Assembly (NCBI GenBank): GCA_017459865.1
Contig: JAFUCD010000015.1
Span: 1 to 45,455, forward strand
Direction of reading: 5' to 3'
From: Oscillospiraceae bacterium
Lineage (GTDB): Bacteria; Bacillota_A; Clostridia; Oscillospirales; Oscillospiraceae
Length of the DNA stretch: 45,455 nt
Positions 7,419 through 15,459 of the stretch are shown here, one piece after another. A program made the translations under genes and the position numbers. The notes under the pieces were generated by a model. That model saw nothing but the letters and a program-made list of their open reading frames with translations. It was not told where the DNA came from and did no database searches. Within the stretch, counting starts at the first letter, position 1, and each line of letters opens with the position of its first letter.

Positions 7419-8720
7419 TTACACCAGCGAATCGTCCAGCAGGAAATCCAGAATCCCGACGTTCAGGACACCGTTGTCGTCGTACCAGCGCTTGCGGATA
7501 TCGTGACGGACGATGATCTTCGGGAAGGCGTCGCCGGTCAGGGACAGGGGCTTATTCTCCGCTGCGGCCTTTTCGTCGGTGTCCAGCGCGTAGGCCGACT
7601 GGATATAGGTCTTTTTGCCGCCGCGCGAGGCAATGAAATCGATCTCCCGGGCGACCTGGGCGCTCTGCCCCTTTTTGTTCTTCTCCGTGCCGTAGACGAC
7701 GCCGATATCCACCTCGCAGCCGCGGACGCGCAGCTCGTTATAGAGGATGTTCTCCATGATGTGCGTCATTTCCTGCTGCCGGAAGCCGGTGCGGGCGTTG
7801 CGCAGACCGATATCGTCGCAGTAATACTTGTTGGGGTAGTCGAAATAGTCCTTGCCCTTGACGTCATAGCGGCGGCACTCCTCGAACAGATAGGCGTCCG
7901 ACAGGTGCCCGATATAGGCCGTGACGGTGTTGGCGGCGACGGTATTCTCTCCGGCGCGCTTCTGCCGGGAATTCAGGGCGTTGGCTATGTTGTTCGGGTT
8001 GGTCAGCGAGCCGACCGAGGAGCAGAGCAGATCCAGCGTCGCGCCCAGCACGTCCTCGCGCCGGATCTTTTTGCGCTCCACGATATCTTTCAAATAAACC
8101 TCGGAAAAGAGCGACTTCAGATAATTCATCTTTGCCGTGTCGTCCGGGCGGGAGAGGATCAGCGGCATGCCGCCGAAGAAGGCATAGTCCTCGAAGGCCT
8201 CCGCTTTGTCGCCGCCCACCGCCGCGTAATACTCCGCAAAGCGCAGCGGGTGGACGCGAATCTCGTCGCTGCGGCCGCGAAACTCCGTGAGAATATCGCT
8301 GGAGAGCATGCGGGAATTGCTGCCGGTCACATAGATATCCAGATTGTCGAGGGATTTCAGGTCGTTGAGCGCGTCGTAAAAGGTGATCTTCTTCCCGTCC
8401 GGATTGTAAGGGTTCGGCACCTCGTCGGACATCTGGATCTCGTCCACGAAGAGATACCAGCGATCCGGCTGCCCCTCGACCCGCTCCCGCACGGCCTTTG
8501 CCAGCTCCAGCGGATTGCGGAATTGGATATCCTTCGCCAGATCCAGCTCGTAGCTGAGGATGTGATCCTCGGCAACGCCCTGCTCCAGCAGATACCGCTT
8601 GAAAATCGTGCGCAGCAGATAGCTCTTGCCGCAGCGGCGAATGCCGGTGATGACCTTGACCTGCCCATCCCACATGAAGGAGATCAGTCGATTCAGATAG
8701 ATGTCGCGTTTGATGTCCAT
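7419..8720 (-). CDS. AAA ATPase with DUF4143 domain (COG1373 type)
   Basis: The 433-residue protein has an N-terminal AAA_14 ATPase with a P-loop GIRRCGKS at residues 26-33 and a Walker B FVDEIQ near residue 96, and a C-terminal DUF4143 domain that reads like a restriction-endonuclease-fold region ('REIDFIASRGGKKTYIQ'). Proteins of this family are common in gut bacteria and archaea; their role is not established. ATG 8720 is chosen for its GGAGGG box, rather than the longer frame to 8768, which runs through the operator. A paralogue of the same length lies at 9631-10947. Expression is from a consensus promoter flanked by TTGAGAA operators. Confidence 0.88.
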   Translation of the reverse strand: MDIKRDIYLNRLISFMWDGQVKVITGIRRCGKSYLLRTIFKRYLLEQGVAEDHILSYELDLAKDIQFRNPLELAKAVRERVEGQPDRWYLFVDEIQMSDEVPNPYNPDGKKITFYDALNDLKSLDNLDIYVTGSNSRMLSSDILTEFRGRSDEIRVHPLRFAEYYAAVGGDKAEAFEDYAFFGGMPLILSRPDDTAKMNYLKSLFSEVYLKDIVERKKIRREDVLGATLDLLCSSVGSLTNPNNIANALNSRQKRAGENTVAANTVTAYIGHLSDAYLFEECRRYDVKGKDYFDYPNKYYCDDIGLRNARTGFRQQEMTHIMENILYNELRVRGCEVDIGVVYGTEKNKKGQSAQVAREIDFIASRGGKKTYIQSAYALDTDEKAAAENKPLSLTGDAFPKIIVRHDIRKRWYDDNGVLNVGILDFLLDDSLV

Positions 8721-8729
8721 GGCGCCCTC

Positions 8730-8846
8730 CTGTTGAGAACTTAGTTTGTTTATTATGCGACTTCTCAACAGTAATTATACACAACCGTGTTGCGCTTGTC
8801 AATGTGGTCGTTGAGAATTTGACGGAAAAACTATTCAAGTTCTCAA
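8730..8846 (-). promoter_or_regulatory. Consensus promoter flanked by two TTGAGAA inverted repeats
   Basis: Read leftward, TTGACA (8797-8802), a 17-bp spacer and TATAAT (8774-8779) form a near-perfect sigma-A promoter for the ATPase gene. Two inverted repeats with identical geometry surround it: TTGAGAA/TTCTCAA arms at 8733-8739 and 8762-8768, and again at 8811-8817 and 8840-8846, each with 29 bp between arm starts. The downstream arms extend to 10 bp. The arrangement looks like a pair of operators for a dimeric repressor. Confidence 0.75.
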
Positions 8847-8861
8847 TAGATGGCCGCTATC

Positions 8862-8932
8862 TATATTGGAAGTCAACCGCAAATCGCCCCAAAACGCGCC
8901 AAACCGCCGCAGGTGCGGCGGTCTGGCGACAG
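8862..8932 (-). repeat. Repeat A, copy 3, truncated
   Basis: This copy keeps the stem (one mismatch) and the TTGACT block but has lost the TA run, TATAAT and leader; the operator region of the ATPase gene begins where these should be. It lies just after the stop codon of the gene at 8938. Confidence 0.7.
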
Positions 8933-8937
8933 GTTAG

Positions 8938-9489
8938 TCAAATTTCATTACGTTCCGTTGTAAATACCACTTCTCCATTTTCATATTTTCCGGTGAATAC
9001 GTGACACGGTGCAATCGGATACCCTTCTTCATCAACTTCACATTCATCCTCGTCGTTTGTCTGTTCACCATGGTATGAGAGAATACCGTTCTTTGCTTCG
9101 CATTGGCCGAACCAATGAATAGAAAACAGATCCGCTGTTCCGCTGAATTCAAAATGGCTGTCAGGCCAAAGGCGGAACAGTTCTTGGCAGATGTTGCTTC
9201 CAGTATAATCATACGAATCCGGATCATATAATCCGGGATTCATAACTGCCTTTAAAGATGACTCTTTTTCCTCAAAGAAAACGTTTGCCAGATACCCTGC
9301 CAATTTTTGATCCAACGCTGCTTTTTCTTCTGCAGAAAGAGCGCAAAGCTGATAGGCAGCATAATCAATGCCCAAATCCTCAAGCAATTCATCAATTCCA
9401 ACGTATTCCAAATTTGCCAGAATCACCTGCTTTGCCTGCGTGATTTTGTTTTTCTCTATTGTCAGATACATCTCATACTGTTTTGACAT
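8938..9489 (-). CDS. Acidic hypothetical protein (183 residues)
   Basis: The product is acidic, soluble and without recognised domains. The first 60 residues look helical; the C-terminal half, from about residue 105, is rich in aromatic and acidic residues ('SHFEFSGTADLFSIHWFG') and looks beta-rich. ATG 9489 follows a GAGGGGA box. It is transcribed from repeat A copy 4. Like its small neighbours it is AT-richer than the ATPase genes and could be an immunity-like or accessory protein, without direct proof. Confidence 0.7.
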   Translation of the reverse strand: MSKQYEMYLTIEKNKITQAKQVILANLEYVGIDELLEDLGIDYAAYQLCALSAEEKAALDQKLAGYLANVFFEEKESSLKAVMNPGLYDPDSYDYTGSNICQELFRLWPDSHFEFSGTADLFSIHWFGQCEAKNGILSYHGEQTNDEDECEVDEEGYPIAPCHVFTGKYENGEVVFTTERNEI

Positions 9490-9515
9490 ACAGATTCCCC
9501 TCGCCTTTTCACGTT

Positions 9516-9626
9516 TTCAGCCTTCGCTGTATCTTAAATTATATATATATATAGATATATTGGAAGTCAATCCCAAATCGCCCGGAAACGCGCCAAACCG
9601 CCGCAGGTGCGGCGGTTTGGCAACAG
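9516..9626 (-). repeat. Repeat A, copy 4: promoter with expanded TA tract
   Basis: Same architecture as copy 1. TTGACT is at 9565-9570 and TATAAT at 9538-9543, giving a 21-bp spacer; a TATATA hexamer lies 17 bp from the -35 box and may serve instead. The TA run is interrupted by one TAGATA unit. Drives the gene at 8938-9489. Confidence 0.78.
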
Positions 9627-9630
9627 GTGA

Positions 9631-10947
9631 TTACCAATCGATGCTGTTTTCATCCAGCAGAAACGGGATGATGCCCACATACTGGATCCCATTGTCATCC
9701 ATGTGCGGCCGGGCGCTGCCGGAGGTGACGACGATTTTTTTGAAGAAATCCCCGCTCTTCAGCAGCGGCAGGATCTCCTGACGGCGTTTTTCCGCATCGT
9801 CGATCCGGAACGCGGACTGGATATAAACCTTCTTCGTGCCGAGATTGACCACGAAGTCGATCTCATGCTGCTTCTCGGTTTTCTTCCCGTCTTTGGTCTC
9901 GGCATATCGCACCGTGCCCACGTCCACGGCATAGCCGCGGCGGATCAGCTCGTTGTAGAGGATGTTCTCCATCAGGTGCGTCTCCTCGATCTGTCGAAAG
10001 CCCAGACGCGCGTTGCGCAGGCCGACGTCTGTGGCATAGTACTTGACGGGTGAATCCAGATAGGCCTTGCCCTTGACGTCGTAGCGGCGTGCCTTTTCAA
10101 AGATAAAGGCGTCCTCCAGCGCGTCCAGATACTTTTTCACGGTTTTGTCCGTGGTTCCGGCACGATTGACCGAGTTGAGCGTGTTGGCAAGCTTCGAGGG
10201 ATTGGTCAGGGAGCCGACCGCCGAGGCCACCACGTCGATCAGATTTTCGAGATAGCTGTCCTCCACGCCATAGCGCTCGACCACATCGGCCACATAAACC
10301 TTTTCAAACAGCCCGGACAGATACCGCGCCCGCTCGGCTTCGTCCTTTTCCAGCACTGCCAGCGGCATGCCGCCCCAGATCACATATTCCGCCCAGGCAT
10401 CGGCTTTTTCCAGCCCGGCCATGGCGTAATACTCCGCAAAGCTCAGCGGAAACATGCGCAGCTCCGTGCCGCGATCCCGGAAATTCGTCGCAATATCTCG
10501 GGACAGCATCCGCGAATTGGAACCGGTCACATAGATGTCCAGATTGGGCCGCGTCATCAGGTCGTTGAGCACGTCATAGAAGCTGATATAAGCAAGATCC
10601 CGATCCTCCGGAGCGATCCGGCTCTCATCTACGCCCTCGCGCCGCACCTTATAGGAGAGCTGAATCTCATCGATGAAGAGATAGTATGGCGCTTCGTCTG
10701 TCAGCCGATCCAGCACCCAGGCATAAAGGCGGTTCGGGTCGCGCAGGTCGGCATGCTCCTTGCGGTCCAGCGCGATCTCCAAAATGTGGTCAGCAGGCAC
10801 GCCCTCCGCCAACAGCCGATCCTTGAACAGATGGCTGAGCAGGTAGCTCTTGCCGCAGCGGCGGATGCCCGTGATGATCTTGACCTTTCCGTTCCGGCGT
10901 TTGGACAGCAGGCGGTCGACATACATCTCGCGTTTGATTTCCGGCAT
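9631..10947 (-). CDS. AAA ATPase with DUF4143 domain, second paralogue
   Basis: This 438-residue protein is a clear paralogue of 7419-8720: the same P-loop (GIRRCGKS near residue 27), a Walker B LFIDEIQ, the 'YVTGSNSRMLS' sensor segment and the C-terminal DUF4143 'HEIDFVVNLGTKKVYIQ' segment. ATG 10947 has a GGAGGA box. The two copies are clearly diverged, so this is an old duplication or two acquisitions rather than a recent copy. It has its own promoter between 10996 and 11030 (TATACT preceded at 16 bp by TTGTTT) and no TTGAGAA operators. Confidence 0.88.
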   Translation of the reverse strand: MPEIKREMYVDRLLSKRRNGKVKIITGIRRCGKSYLLSHLFKDRLLAEGVPADHILEIALDRKEHADLRDPNRLYAWVLDRLTDEAPYYLFIDEIQLSYKVRREGVDESRIAPEDRDLAYISFYDVLNDLMTRPNLDIYVTGSNSRMLSRDIATNFRDRGTELRMFPLSFAEYYAMAGLEKADAWAEYVIWGGMPLAVLEKDEAERARYLSGLFEKVYVADVVERYGVEDSYLENLIDVVASAVGSLTNPSKLANTLNSVNRAGTTDKTVKKYLDALEDAFIFEKARRYDVKGKAYLDSPVKYYATDVGLRNARLGFRQIEETHLMENILYNELIRRGYAVDVGTVRYAETKDGKKTEKQHEIDFVVNLGTKKVYIQSAFRIDDAEKRRQEILPLLKSGDFFKKIVVTSGSARPHMDDNGIQYVGIIPFLLDENSIDW

Positions 10948-11022
10948 GGTAATCTCCTCCGAATTTCCTCGACTTTCTCGCTAATTCGTTCTGATTGCTT
11001 ATAGTATACCACAGATCAGACA

Positions 11023-11063
11023 AAAAACAAGCCGGATTTTCCCGACAGTCGAGAAAATCCGGC
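11023..11063 (-). terminator. Intrinsic terminator
   Basis: Read leftward, an 11-bp stem GCCGGATTTTC/GAAAATCCGGC (arms at 11053-11063 and 11031-11041) is followed by TTGTTTTTT. It ends the gene at 11096-11563 and lies just upstream of the promoter of the second ATPase gene. Confidence 0.85.
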
Positions 11064-11095
11064 TTCTGCTATATAACGCTAAAGCGGGCGACGGT

Positions 11096-11563
11096 TTAGT
11101 CGTCAAACTCCAGCAGGTCGCCATAGATGTCTTCCATCTCGGCGATGAAATCCTTGGTCGCCTTTCTCCGAACCTTCATTGCGCCGGTCGTGAAATGATA
11201 ACTCAGGCTCTGTCCGGTGCAGGCGTCTTCCGGGTCTCCATCCTCAGGATCATACTGGCCCCAAGAGAATTCCAAACTGCTCACGTCTTCCATACTCTCA
11301 AGCGTGCGAAGCTTCTCATCAAATGCTCCGCACTGTGTTTCATAAATCTCTGCCGCTTCCTCTTCGTCCATATCATCTTCGTCGGCTGCAATGCACGCCT
11401 GCACGAATTTGATCAAATCCTCAATGGACTGAATTGCCTGCAGTTGTTCCTTTGCCTTCTTCGGAATAAAGAAAATCGGACTAAATCCATCTTCTCCTGC
11501 CCATTCAATTTCTTTTTTGTTTTTCAACTTTACAGTAAAGTAACAATAACTGCTGCATGCCAT
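11096..11563 (-). CDS. Acidic hypothetical protein of the MA..YCY family
   Basis: The 155-residue product is acidic (DEDDMDEEEAAE in the middle, EFDD end). ATG 11563 is chosen because an AGAGGTG box lies six bases upstream; a GTG at 11572 overlaps that box. The start MACSSYCYFTVKL resembles the start of the protein at 121-1011, suggesting a shared N-terminal fold. It is transcribed from repeat A copy 5, which has the optimal 17-bp spacer, and is closed by an intrinsic terminator. No function known. Confidence 0.7.
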   Translation of the reverse strand: MACSSYCYFTVKLKNKKEIEWAGEDGFSPIFFIPKKAKEQLQAIQSIEDLIKFVQACIAADEDDMDEEEAAEIYETQCGAFDEKLRTLESMEDVSSLEFSWGQYDPEDGDPEDACTGQSLSYHFTTGAMKVRRKATKDFIAEMEDIYGDLLEFDD

Positions 11564-11583
11564 AAATGTCACCTCTATTTTGT

Positions 11584-11689
11584 TTCAGCCTTCGCTGTAC
11601 CTCAAATTATATATATATATATATTCAAAGTCAACCGCAATTCACCCGGAAACGCACCAAACCGCCGCAGGTGCGGCGGTTTGGCGACA
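11584..11689 (-). repeat. Repeat A, copy 5: hairpin plus promoter
   Basis: Same architecture as copy 1, with TTGACT at 11629-11634, TATAAT at 11606-11611 and a 17-bp TA-rich spacer. The stem lies directly after the stop codon of the NERD helicase gene, and the promoter drives the gene at 11096-11563. Confidence 0.8.
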
Positions 11690-11691
11690 AC

Positions 11692-13422
11692 TCAGACCGT
11701 GATCGGTTCCCCTGCGCAAATGATCGGGCGCGCGTTCAGCGCCCTAGCAAGATCTCGCATCGGACGGCGAACCTTATCACCCTTGCCGAGCAGCTCCAAC
11801 ACCCGGACACAGCCATCATCATTCAGCGTCGTGATGATATCCAGCCGCAGACGGGCACGAGAGGTGCCGACATAGTAGAGCAGCACATTGCGATCCTGGA
11901 AGGTATCATCATCCACATCCACGAGGATCACAGCATCCGCCTCCAGCCCCTTGAACTTGCGGCAGGTAGTAAAGCGCAGGCTCTTTTTGCCTGCAGGATA
12001 CGCACCGTTCTCCAGATACGGCGCGAGCACGCTGTCGTTCTCGCGCTTACAGGTCAAGATCACAATATTATCGATTCCGGCGGAGAACAGCGCATCAATG
12101 GCGTCATCCACCGAACCAAGCGCTGACTCGGCATCCGGGCAAAAATGCATGGCAGCCGGAACGCCGACGACGCAGTTTTCCATCAGTCTGGGATTGCGCT
12201 CAGAGATCGGGCGGAGTGAGGTTTTTGCGATATTCTCCGTGTTGCGGCAGTTGCGGTAGAGCGTGAACTTGCAGTCCGCATCCGTGAGGAAGCGGGGCAT
12301 TTTCCGCGCCTGCACCAGCTGCAGCTTATCATAAAACACATAGAAGCTGCCGCTCTCCTTCGTATCCTCGATGATCGCCTTCAGACTGTCGAGAATATCC
12401 GCCTCTTCAATGGAGTCGGAGCCGAAATCCTGCCCCTCGTCCACAACCACATGGTCATAGGGGAAGGAGCCGTCATAATACATCTCGTCCAGCCGCTCAC
12501 GCAGCGCGGCGTAATCCGGCTCGGAGGTCGCGCAGAGGCGGCAGGCAAAGCCCGCGATGGTATAGAAATCAATATTCTCCTCGGCGTAGGTCTCCGCCAG
12601 ATTGTTTTTCAGCATGGCGTTGAAGCAGAGAAACAGCACCTTTTCTCCGCGCGAAGCATGGCGGCGCGCTTTTTCCACGGCAACCAGCGTTTTCCCGGTG
12701 CCTGCAGCGCCGTTGATCGCGGCGGTCTTCTGCTCCTCAAGGAAGTTCAGAATGTTCGCCTGCTCCCGCAGGAGACGGTGGAACACCATACGCTTGGTGT
12801 CCGCATCAAAGGACATGGACGGCGCGATCTCAAACTGCGGGCAGAGCACCTCGTTGACAATGCGGGAGGCCATAGCGTCGCTGAGCGTCGTCTCGGTTTT
12901 TCCGCGCTCAGCAATCGAAAAAATGCGCTCCAGATACGGCAGCGGATCATACAGGGCGTCCTCGGTCAGAATCAGCTCCGGCGCCGCCTCAGCGGGAAGC
13001 GTCAGCATCCGGATATAGTTCTGCGTCACAAGCGGGAACCAGACCGCGTGGAGAAACTTGCAGTGCGGCACCAGATGGCCGAGCCCGCGCTCGGTCATGA
13101 GATCGCGGATGGCATACATATTGCGCCGTGCCTGCGCAAAGGGACCGCCACCGTTCATGGGCTTTCCGGTTGCGTAGCACCACTCGCCGTTTAAATACTG
13201 CACGCGGGTCGCCTTCGCCTCGATGCAGAGGATGCCGCGCCGGGGATGGAAAACGACAAAGTCCGCCTCAAAATCCCGGATCTTGTCCTGATCGACCTTG
13301 CTGATCTGAAACGAATGGAGCACATACCAATCATCCGGGAGATTCTTCAGCGCGTGGAACATCACACCCTCCCGGCTGCGGGGGTCAAACTCCCGCGGGG
13401 TGCTCGGCAGCATGATTGCCAT
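11692..13422 (-). CDS. NERD-domain superfamily 1 helicase
   Basis: This 576-residue protein joins an N-terminal NERD nuclease-related domain (about 10-130; candidate catalytic residues D54, E68 and K70 in 'EADF' and 'CIEAKA') to a UvrD/Rep-type SF1 helicase: Walker A GAAGTGKT at 238-245, Walker B DEGQD at 328-332, and a C-terminal motif VI-like 'YVGTSRARLRL' at about 517-527. It probably unwinds and may cleave DNA. The ribosome binding site (AAGGAGGAA) lies inside the last codons of the DUF1998 gene, so both are translated together. NERD-helicases are frequent in defence islands; a DNA-repair role is the alternative. Confidence 0.88.
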   Translation of the reverse strand: MAIMLPSTPREFDPRSREGVMFHALKNLPDDWYVLHSFQISKVDQDKIRDFEADFVVFHPRRGILCIEAKATRVQYLNGEWCYATGKPMNGGGPFAQARRNMYAIRDLMTERGLGHLVPHCKFLHAVWFPLVTQNYIRMLTLPAEAAPELILTEDALYDPLPYLERIFSIAERGKTETTLSDAMASRIVNEVLCPQFEIAPSMSFDADTKRMVFHRLLREQANILNFLEEQKTAAINGAAGTGKTLVAVEKARRHASRGEKVLFLCFNAMLKNNLAETYAEENIDFYTIAGFACRLCATSEPDYAALRERLDEMYYDGSFPYDHVVVDEGQDFGSDSIEEADILDSLKAIIEDTKESGSFYVFYDKLQLVQARKMPRFLTDADCKFTLYRNCRNTENIAKTSLRPISERNPRLMENCVVGVPAAMHFCPDAESALGSVDDAIDALFSAGIDNIVILTCKRENDSVLAPYLENGAYPAGKKSLRFTTCRKFKGLEADAVILVDVDDDTFQDRNVLLYYVGTSRARLRLDIITTLNDDGCVRVLELLGKGDKVRRPMRDLARALNARPIICAGEPITV

Positions 13423-13425
13423 ATC

Positions 13426-14529
13426 TTATTCCTCCTTCAAAGTGCGAATCAGTTCATCCGGAGAGGACAAATCTGAGACGTAAAAACAGGTCCATTCGCT
13501 CTCGCGGGCAGCCTCATAGTCTTCCCGATACGGCTCGCTGAACACCATCACGCGCGACTGCGGCCAGAGCAGATCGCAGCCATACACCTCAGAACCAATA
13601 TAGAACTCGCCATCGGAATAAGGCTTTTCCCGTCCCTTGAAACGAAGATTTGCATCCAAAAGGGCGCGGAAAGCAGCGCTGTCTTTTTCGGAAGTGCTCA
13701 TGGACAGCGCATCGCTCCAGATCTCTTCCCAAGCGCTGTCAGCGCGGTTCATGCCGAAATCCTCACTGAGCGTGACAGAACGGTTGACCACTTCCTCTGG
13801 TTCGCTCTCCGCATCCGCCAACGCCTCCGGCGCTGACTGCATTTCTCCGATCCACTGCTTCAGGAACGCCGCTGCATCCGTGCGGCTGAGGATGTCGTGG
13901 ATCTTCTGATTATAATAATTTCGCAGGCACTTGTAGCAGGAGGTACCGCAGTCGCAGCGATCCACGACCTCGAATGCCCGGCGAATCACGCGCTGGAACG
14001 CAGCGCCGTCCGCCGTGACCATGCGGCGCACATGTCCGGCACCGCCGGCGACCGCGTCATAGAGAATCAGGGAATAGAGCATCACACCGTTTTCAAACGT
14101 GCGGAACAGGCAGCCCTTGATGTCAGTACGCTCGATGCCCATCTCTCTGGAGAGGCCCTCCAGCATGGCATAGAGCACGGAGAGCATCGTGTTCAGATCT
14201 CCCGCCTGCTCGTCCACAAAGGTGATGCGGGCGACGTCCGTCTTAAAATCATGGGACAGCCGCACCTCTGTGCTCTTGCCCTCCTTGTTGGGGCAGGGAT
14301 AGCCTCTGGCGTTTTTATGCTCCGGCGGAATCGGGCCATCGGCCGCATAACCGCAGGATTTGCAGACATGGAACGAGGTCTGTCCGACCACCACGAGCGA
14401 GTCGTTGCTGGTGGAGGCAAGGCGAACGAGCCTGCCATTGACATAGAATTCCTGCTCCTGAATCAGGTTGCGGTGCGGATCGCCGATGTAATAGTCTTCG
14501 GTCTTATAATCATGCTCCGGCCGGTGCAT
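13426..14529 (-). CDS. DUF1998-domain protein, probably C-terminal part of a helicase
   Basis: The 367-residue frame contains a zinc-binding CKSC...C segment near residue 60, and a DUF1998/MZB region around 'DAVAGGAGH' and 'CDCGTSCYKCLRNYYNQ', as in the C-termini of large DEAD/DEAH helicases (MrfA, DrmA, DruE) and in DrmB. The last 80 residues include 'YGCDLLWPQSRVMVFS', a possible nuclease-fold strand pair. No helicase motor is present. The start is doubtful: ATG 14529 has no ribosome binding site, GTG 14571 directly follows a stop, and the well-placed ATG at 14543 (AAAGGAG upstream, ATGA overlap with the EamA stop) is one frame off. A frameshift or 5' truncation is likely, though coupling to the next gene is intact. 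Confidence 0.7.
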   Translation of the reverse strand: MHRPEHDYKTEDYYIGDPHRNLIQEQEFYVNGRLVRLASTSNDSLVVVGQTSFHVCKSCGYAADGPIPPEHKNARGYPCPNKEGKSTEVRLSHDFKTDVARITFVDEQAGDLNTMLSVLYAMLEGLSREMGIERTDIKGCLFRTFENGVMLYSLILYDAVAGGAGHVRRMVTADGAAFQRVIRRAFEVVDRCDCGTSCYKCLRNYYNQKIHDILSRTDAAAFLKQWIGEMQSAPEALADAESEPEEVVNRSVTLSEDFGMNRADSAWEEIWSDALSMSTSEKDSAAFRALLDANLRFKGREKPYSDGEFYIGSEVYGCDLLWPQSRVMVFSEPYREDYEAARESEWTCFYVSDLSSPDELIRTLKEE

Positions 14530-14539
14530 GGGTACGGGG

Positions 14540-15433
14540 TCATTTTTGTTTTCTCCTTTCCGTATTTTCACTCAGCGCGCTCAGCACCGCCGCGCCGAGC
14601 ACAAGGACTGTTCCGATGATCTGCAATGTGCTCATGGGCTCGCGCAGCAGCAGGGCCGAGGTCAGAACCGCGACCACGGGGTCTAAGTAGCCCAGCAGCG
14701 CCACAGTCTGCATCCGCAGATCCTCGATGGAGCCAAAGTAGAGCCCATAGGTCAGCGCCGTATGCACCGCGCCCACCACCAGCAGCATCCCAAGCGCGCC
14801 GGGCGTGAAGTCCGGCGCTGCAACGCCCTCCGTCAGCAGGACGTATGGGATCAGCACCACGCCTGCGGTGAACAGCTGCACGATGGTCTTTTGCAGTCCG
14901 TCCACGCCGGTGATGCGCTTGTTTAAGAGCATCACGCAGGCATAGAGCGCCGCCGCGCCGAGCCCGAAGAGCACACCTCGATAGTCGCCCGCCGCGTCCC
15001 CATTCAAAACGCCGGAGACCAGCAGCATCCCCGCAACGGCGAAGGCGGTACAGATCCACTTGCGCCGCGTGATCCGCTCGTGAAACAGCACCGGCGACAC
15101 GAGGATCACAAGGATCGGCGCCATGTAGTAACACAGCGTCGCCACGGCGACAGACGTGTAGCGGTAGGCCTCGAACAGCAAGATCCAGTTCACACCCAAG
15201 AGCGCGCCGGAGAGCAGCAGCCAAAGCCCCTGCCCCCGCATAGACTTGAGTTTGAGACGCCCGCCGCGAAGGCGCAGCAGCACCCACAGCAGCGCCGCGC
15301 CGATGAGCCCGCGGCTCATGGCGATCACGCCGGAGGGCAGCGGGATCAGCCGCCGAAAGAGGCCGATCGTGCCGAAAATGACCATGGATGAGATGAGCAT
15401 CCCCATGGCTCTGCCGCTGTCTTTTTGCTCCAT
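14540..15433 (-). CDS. EamA/DMT-family transporter
   Basis: The 297-residue protein has about ten hydrophobic segments in two EamA halves, with the usual 'SMVIFGTIGLFRR' start and a C-terminal helix ending in a basic tail. Such transporters export amino acids or other metabolites across the cytoplasmic membrane; the substrate is not visible. ATG 15433 follows an AAGGGGGA box; a longer frame to 15490 overlaps the RidA gene. It lies 26 bp after ridA and both are probably transcribed together from the promoter shared with the divergent MocR-type regulator. Confidence 0.88.
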   Translation of the reverse strand: MEQKDSGRAMGMLISSMVIFGTIGLFRRLIPLPSGVIAMSRGLIGAALLWVLLRLRGGRLKLKSMRGQGLWLLLSGALLGVNWILLFEAYRYTSVAVATLCYYMAPILVILVSPVLFHERITRRKWICTAFAVAGMLLVSGVLNGDAAGDYRGVLFGLGAAALYACVMLLNKRITGVDGLQKTIVQLFTAGVVLIPYVLLTEGVAAPDFTPGALGMLLVVGAVHTALTYGLYFGSIEDLRMQTVALLGYLDPVVAVLTSALLLREPMSTLQIIGTVLVLGAAVLSALSENTERRKQK

Positions 15434-15459
15434 GTTCGTTCCCCCTTTATTAAGAGGTA

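Noticed and set aside
7125..8744. 539-codon plus-strand frame opposite the first ATPase
   Set aside because: Antisense to a convincing AAA/DUF4143 gene; runs through repeat A and has no domain or ribosome binding site.
6558..11689. Integron-like cassette array with attC sites
   Set aside because: The repeats follow single genes and are palindromic, but no integron integrase, attI site or core GTTRRRY boundaries are seen, and the repeats carry promoters, which attC sites normally do not.
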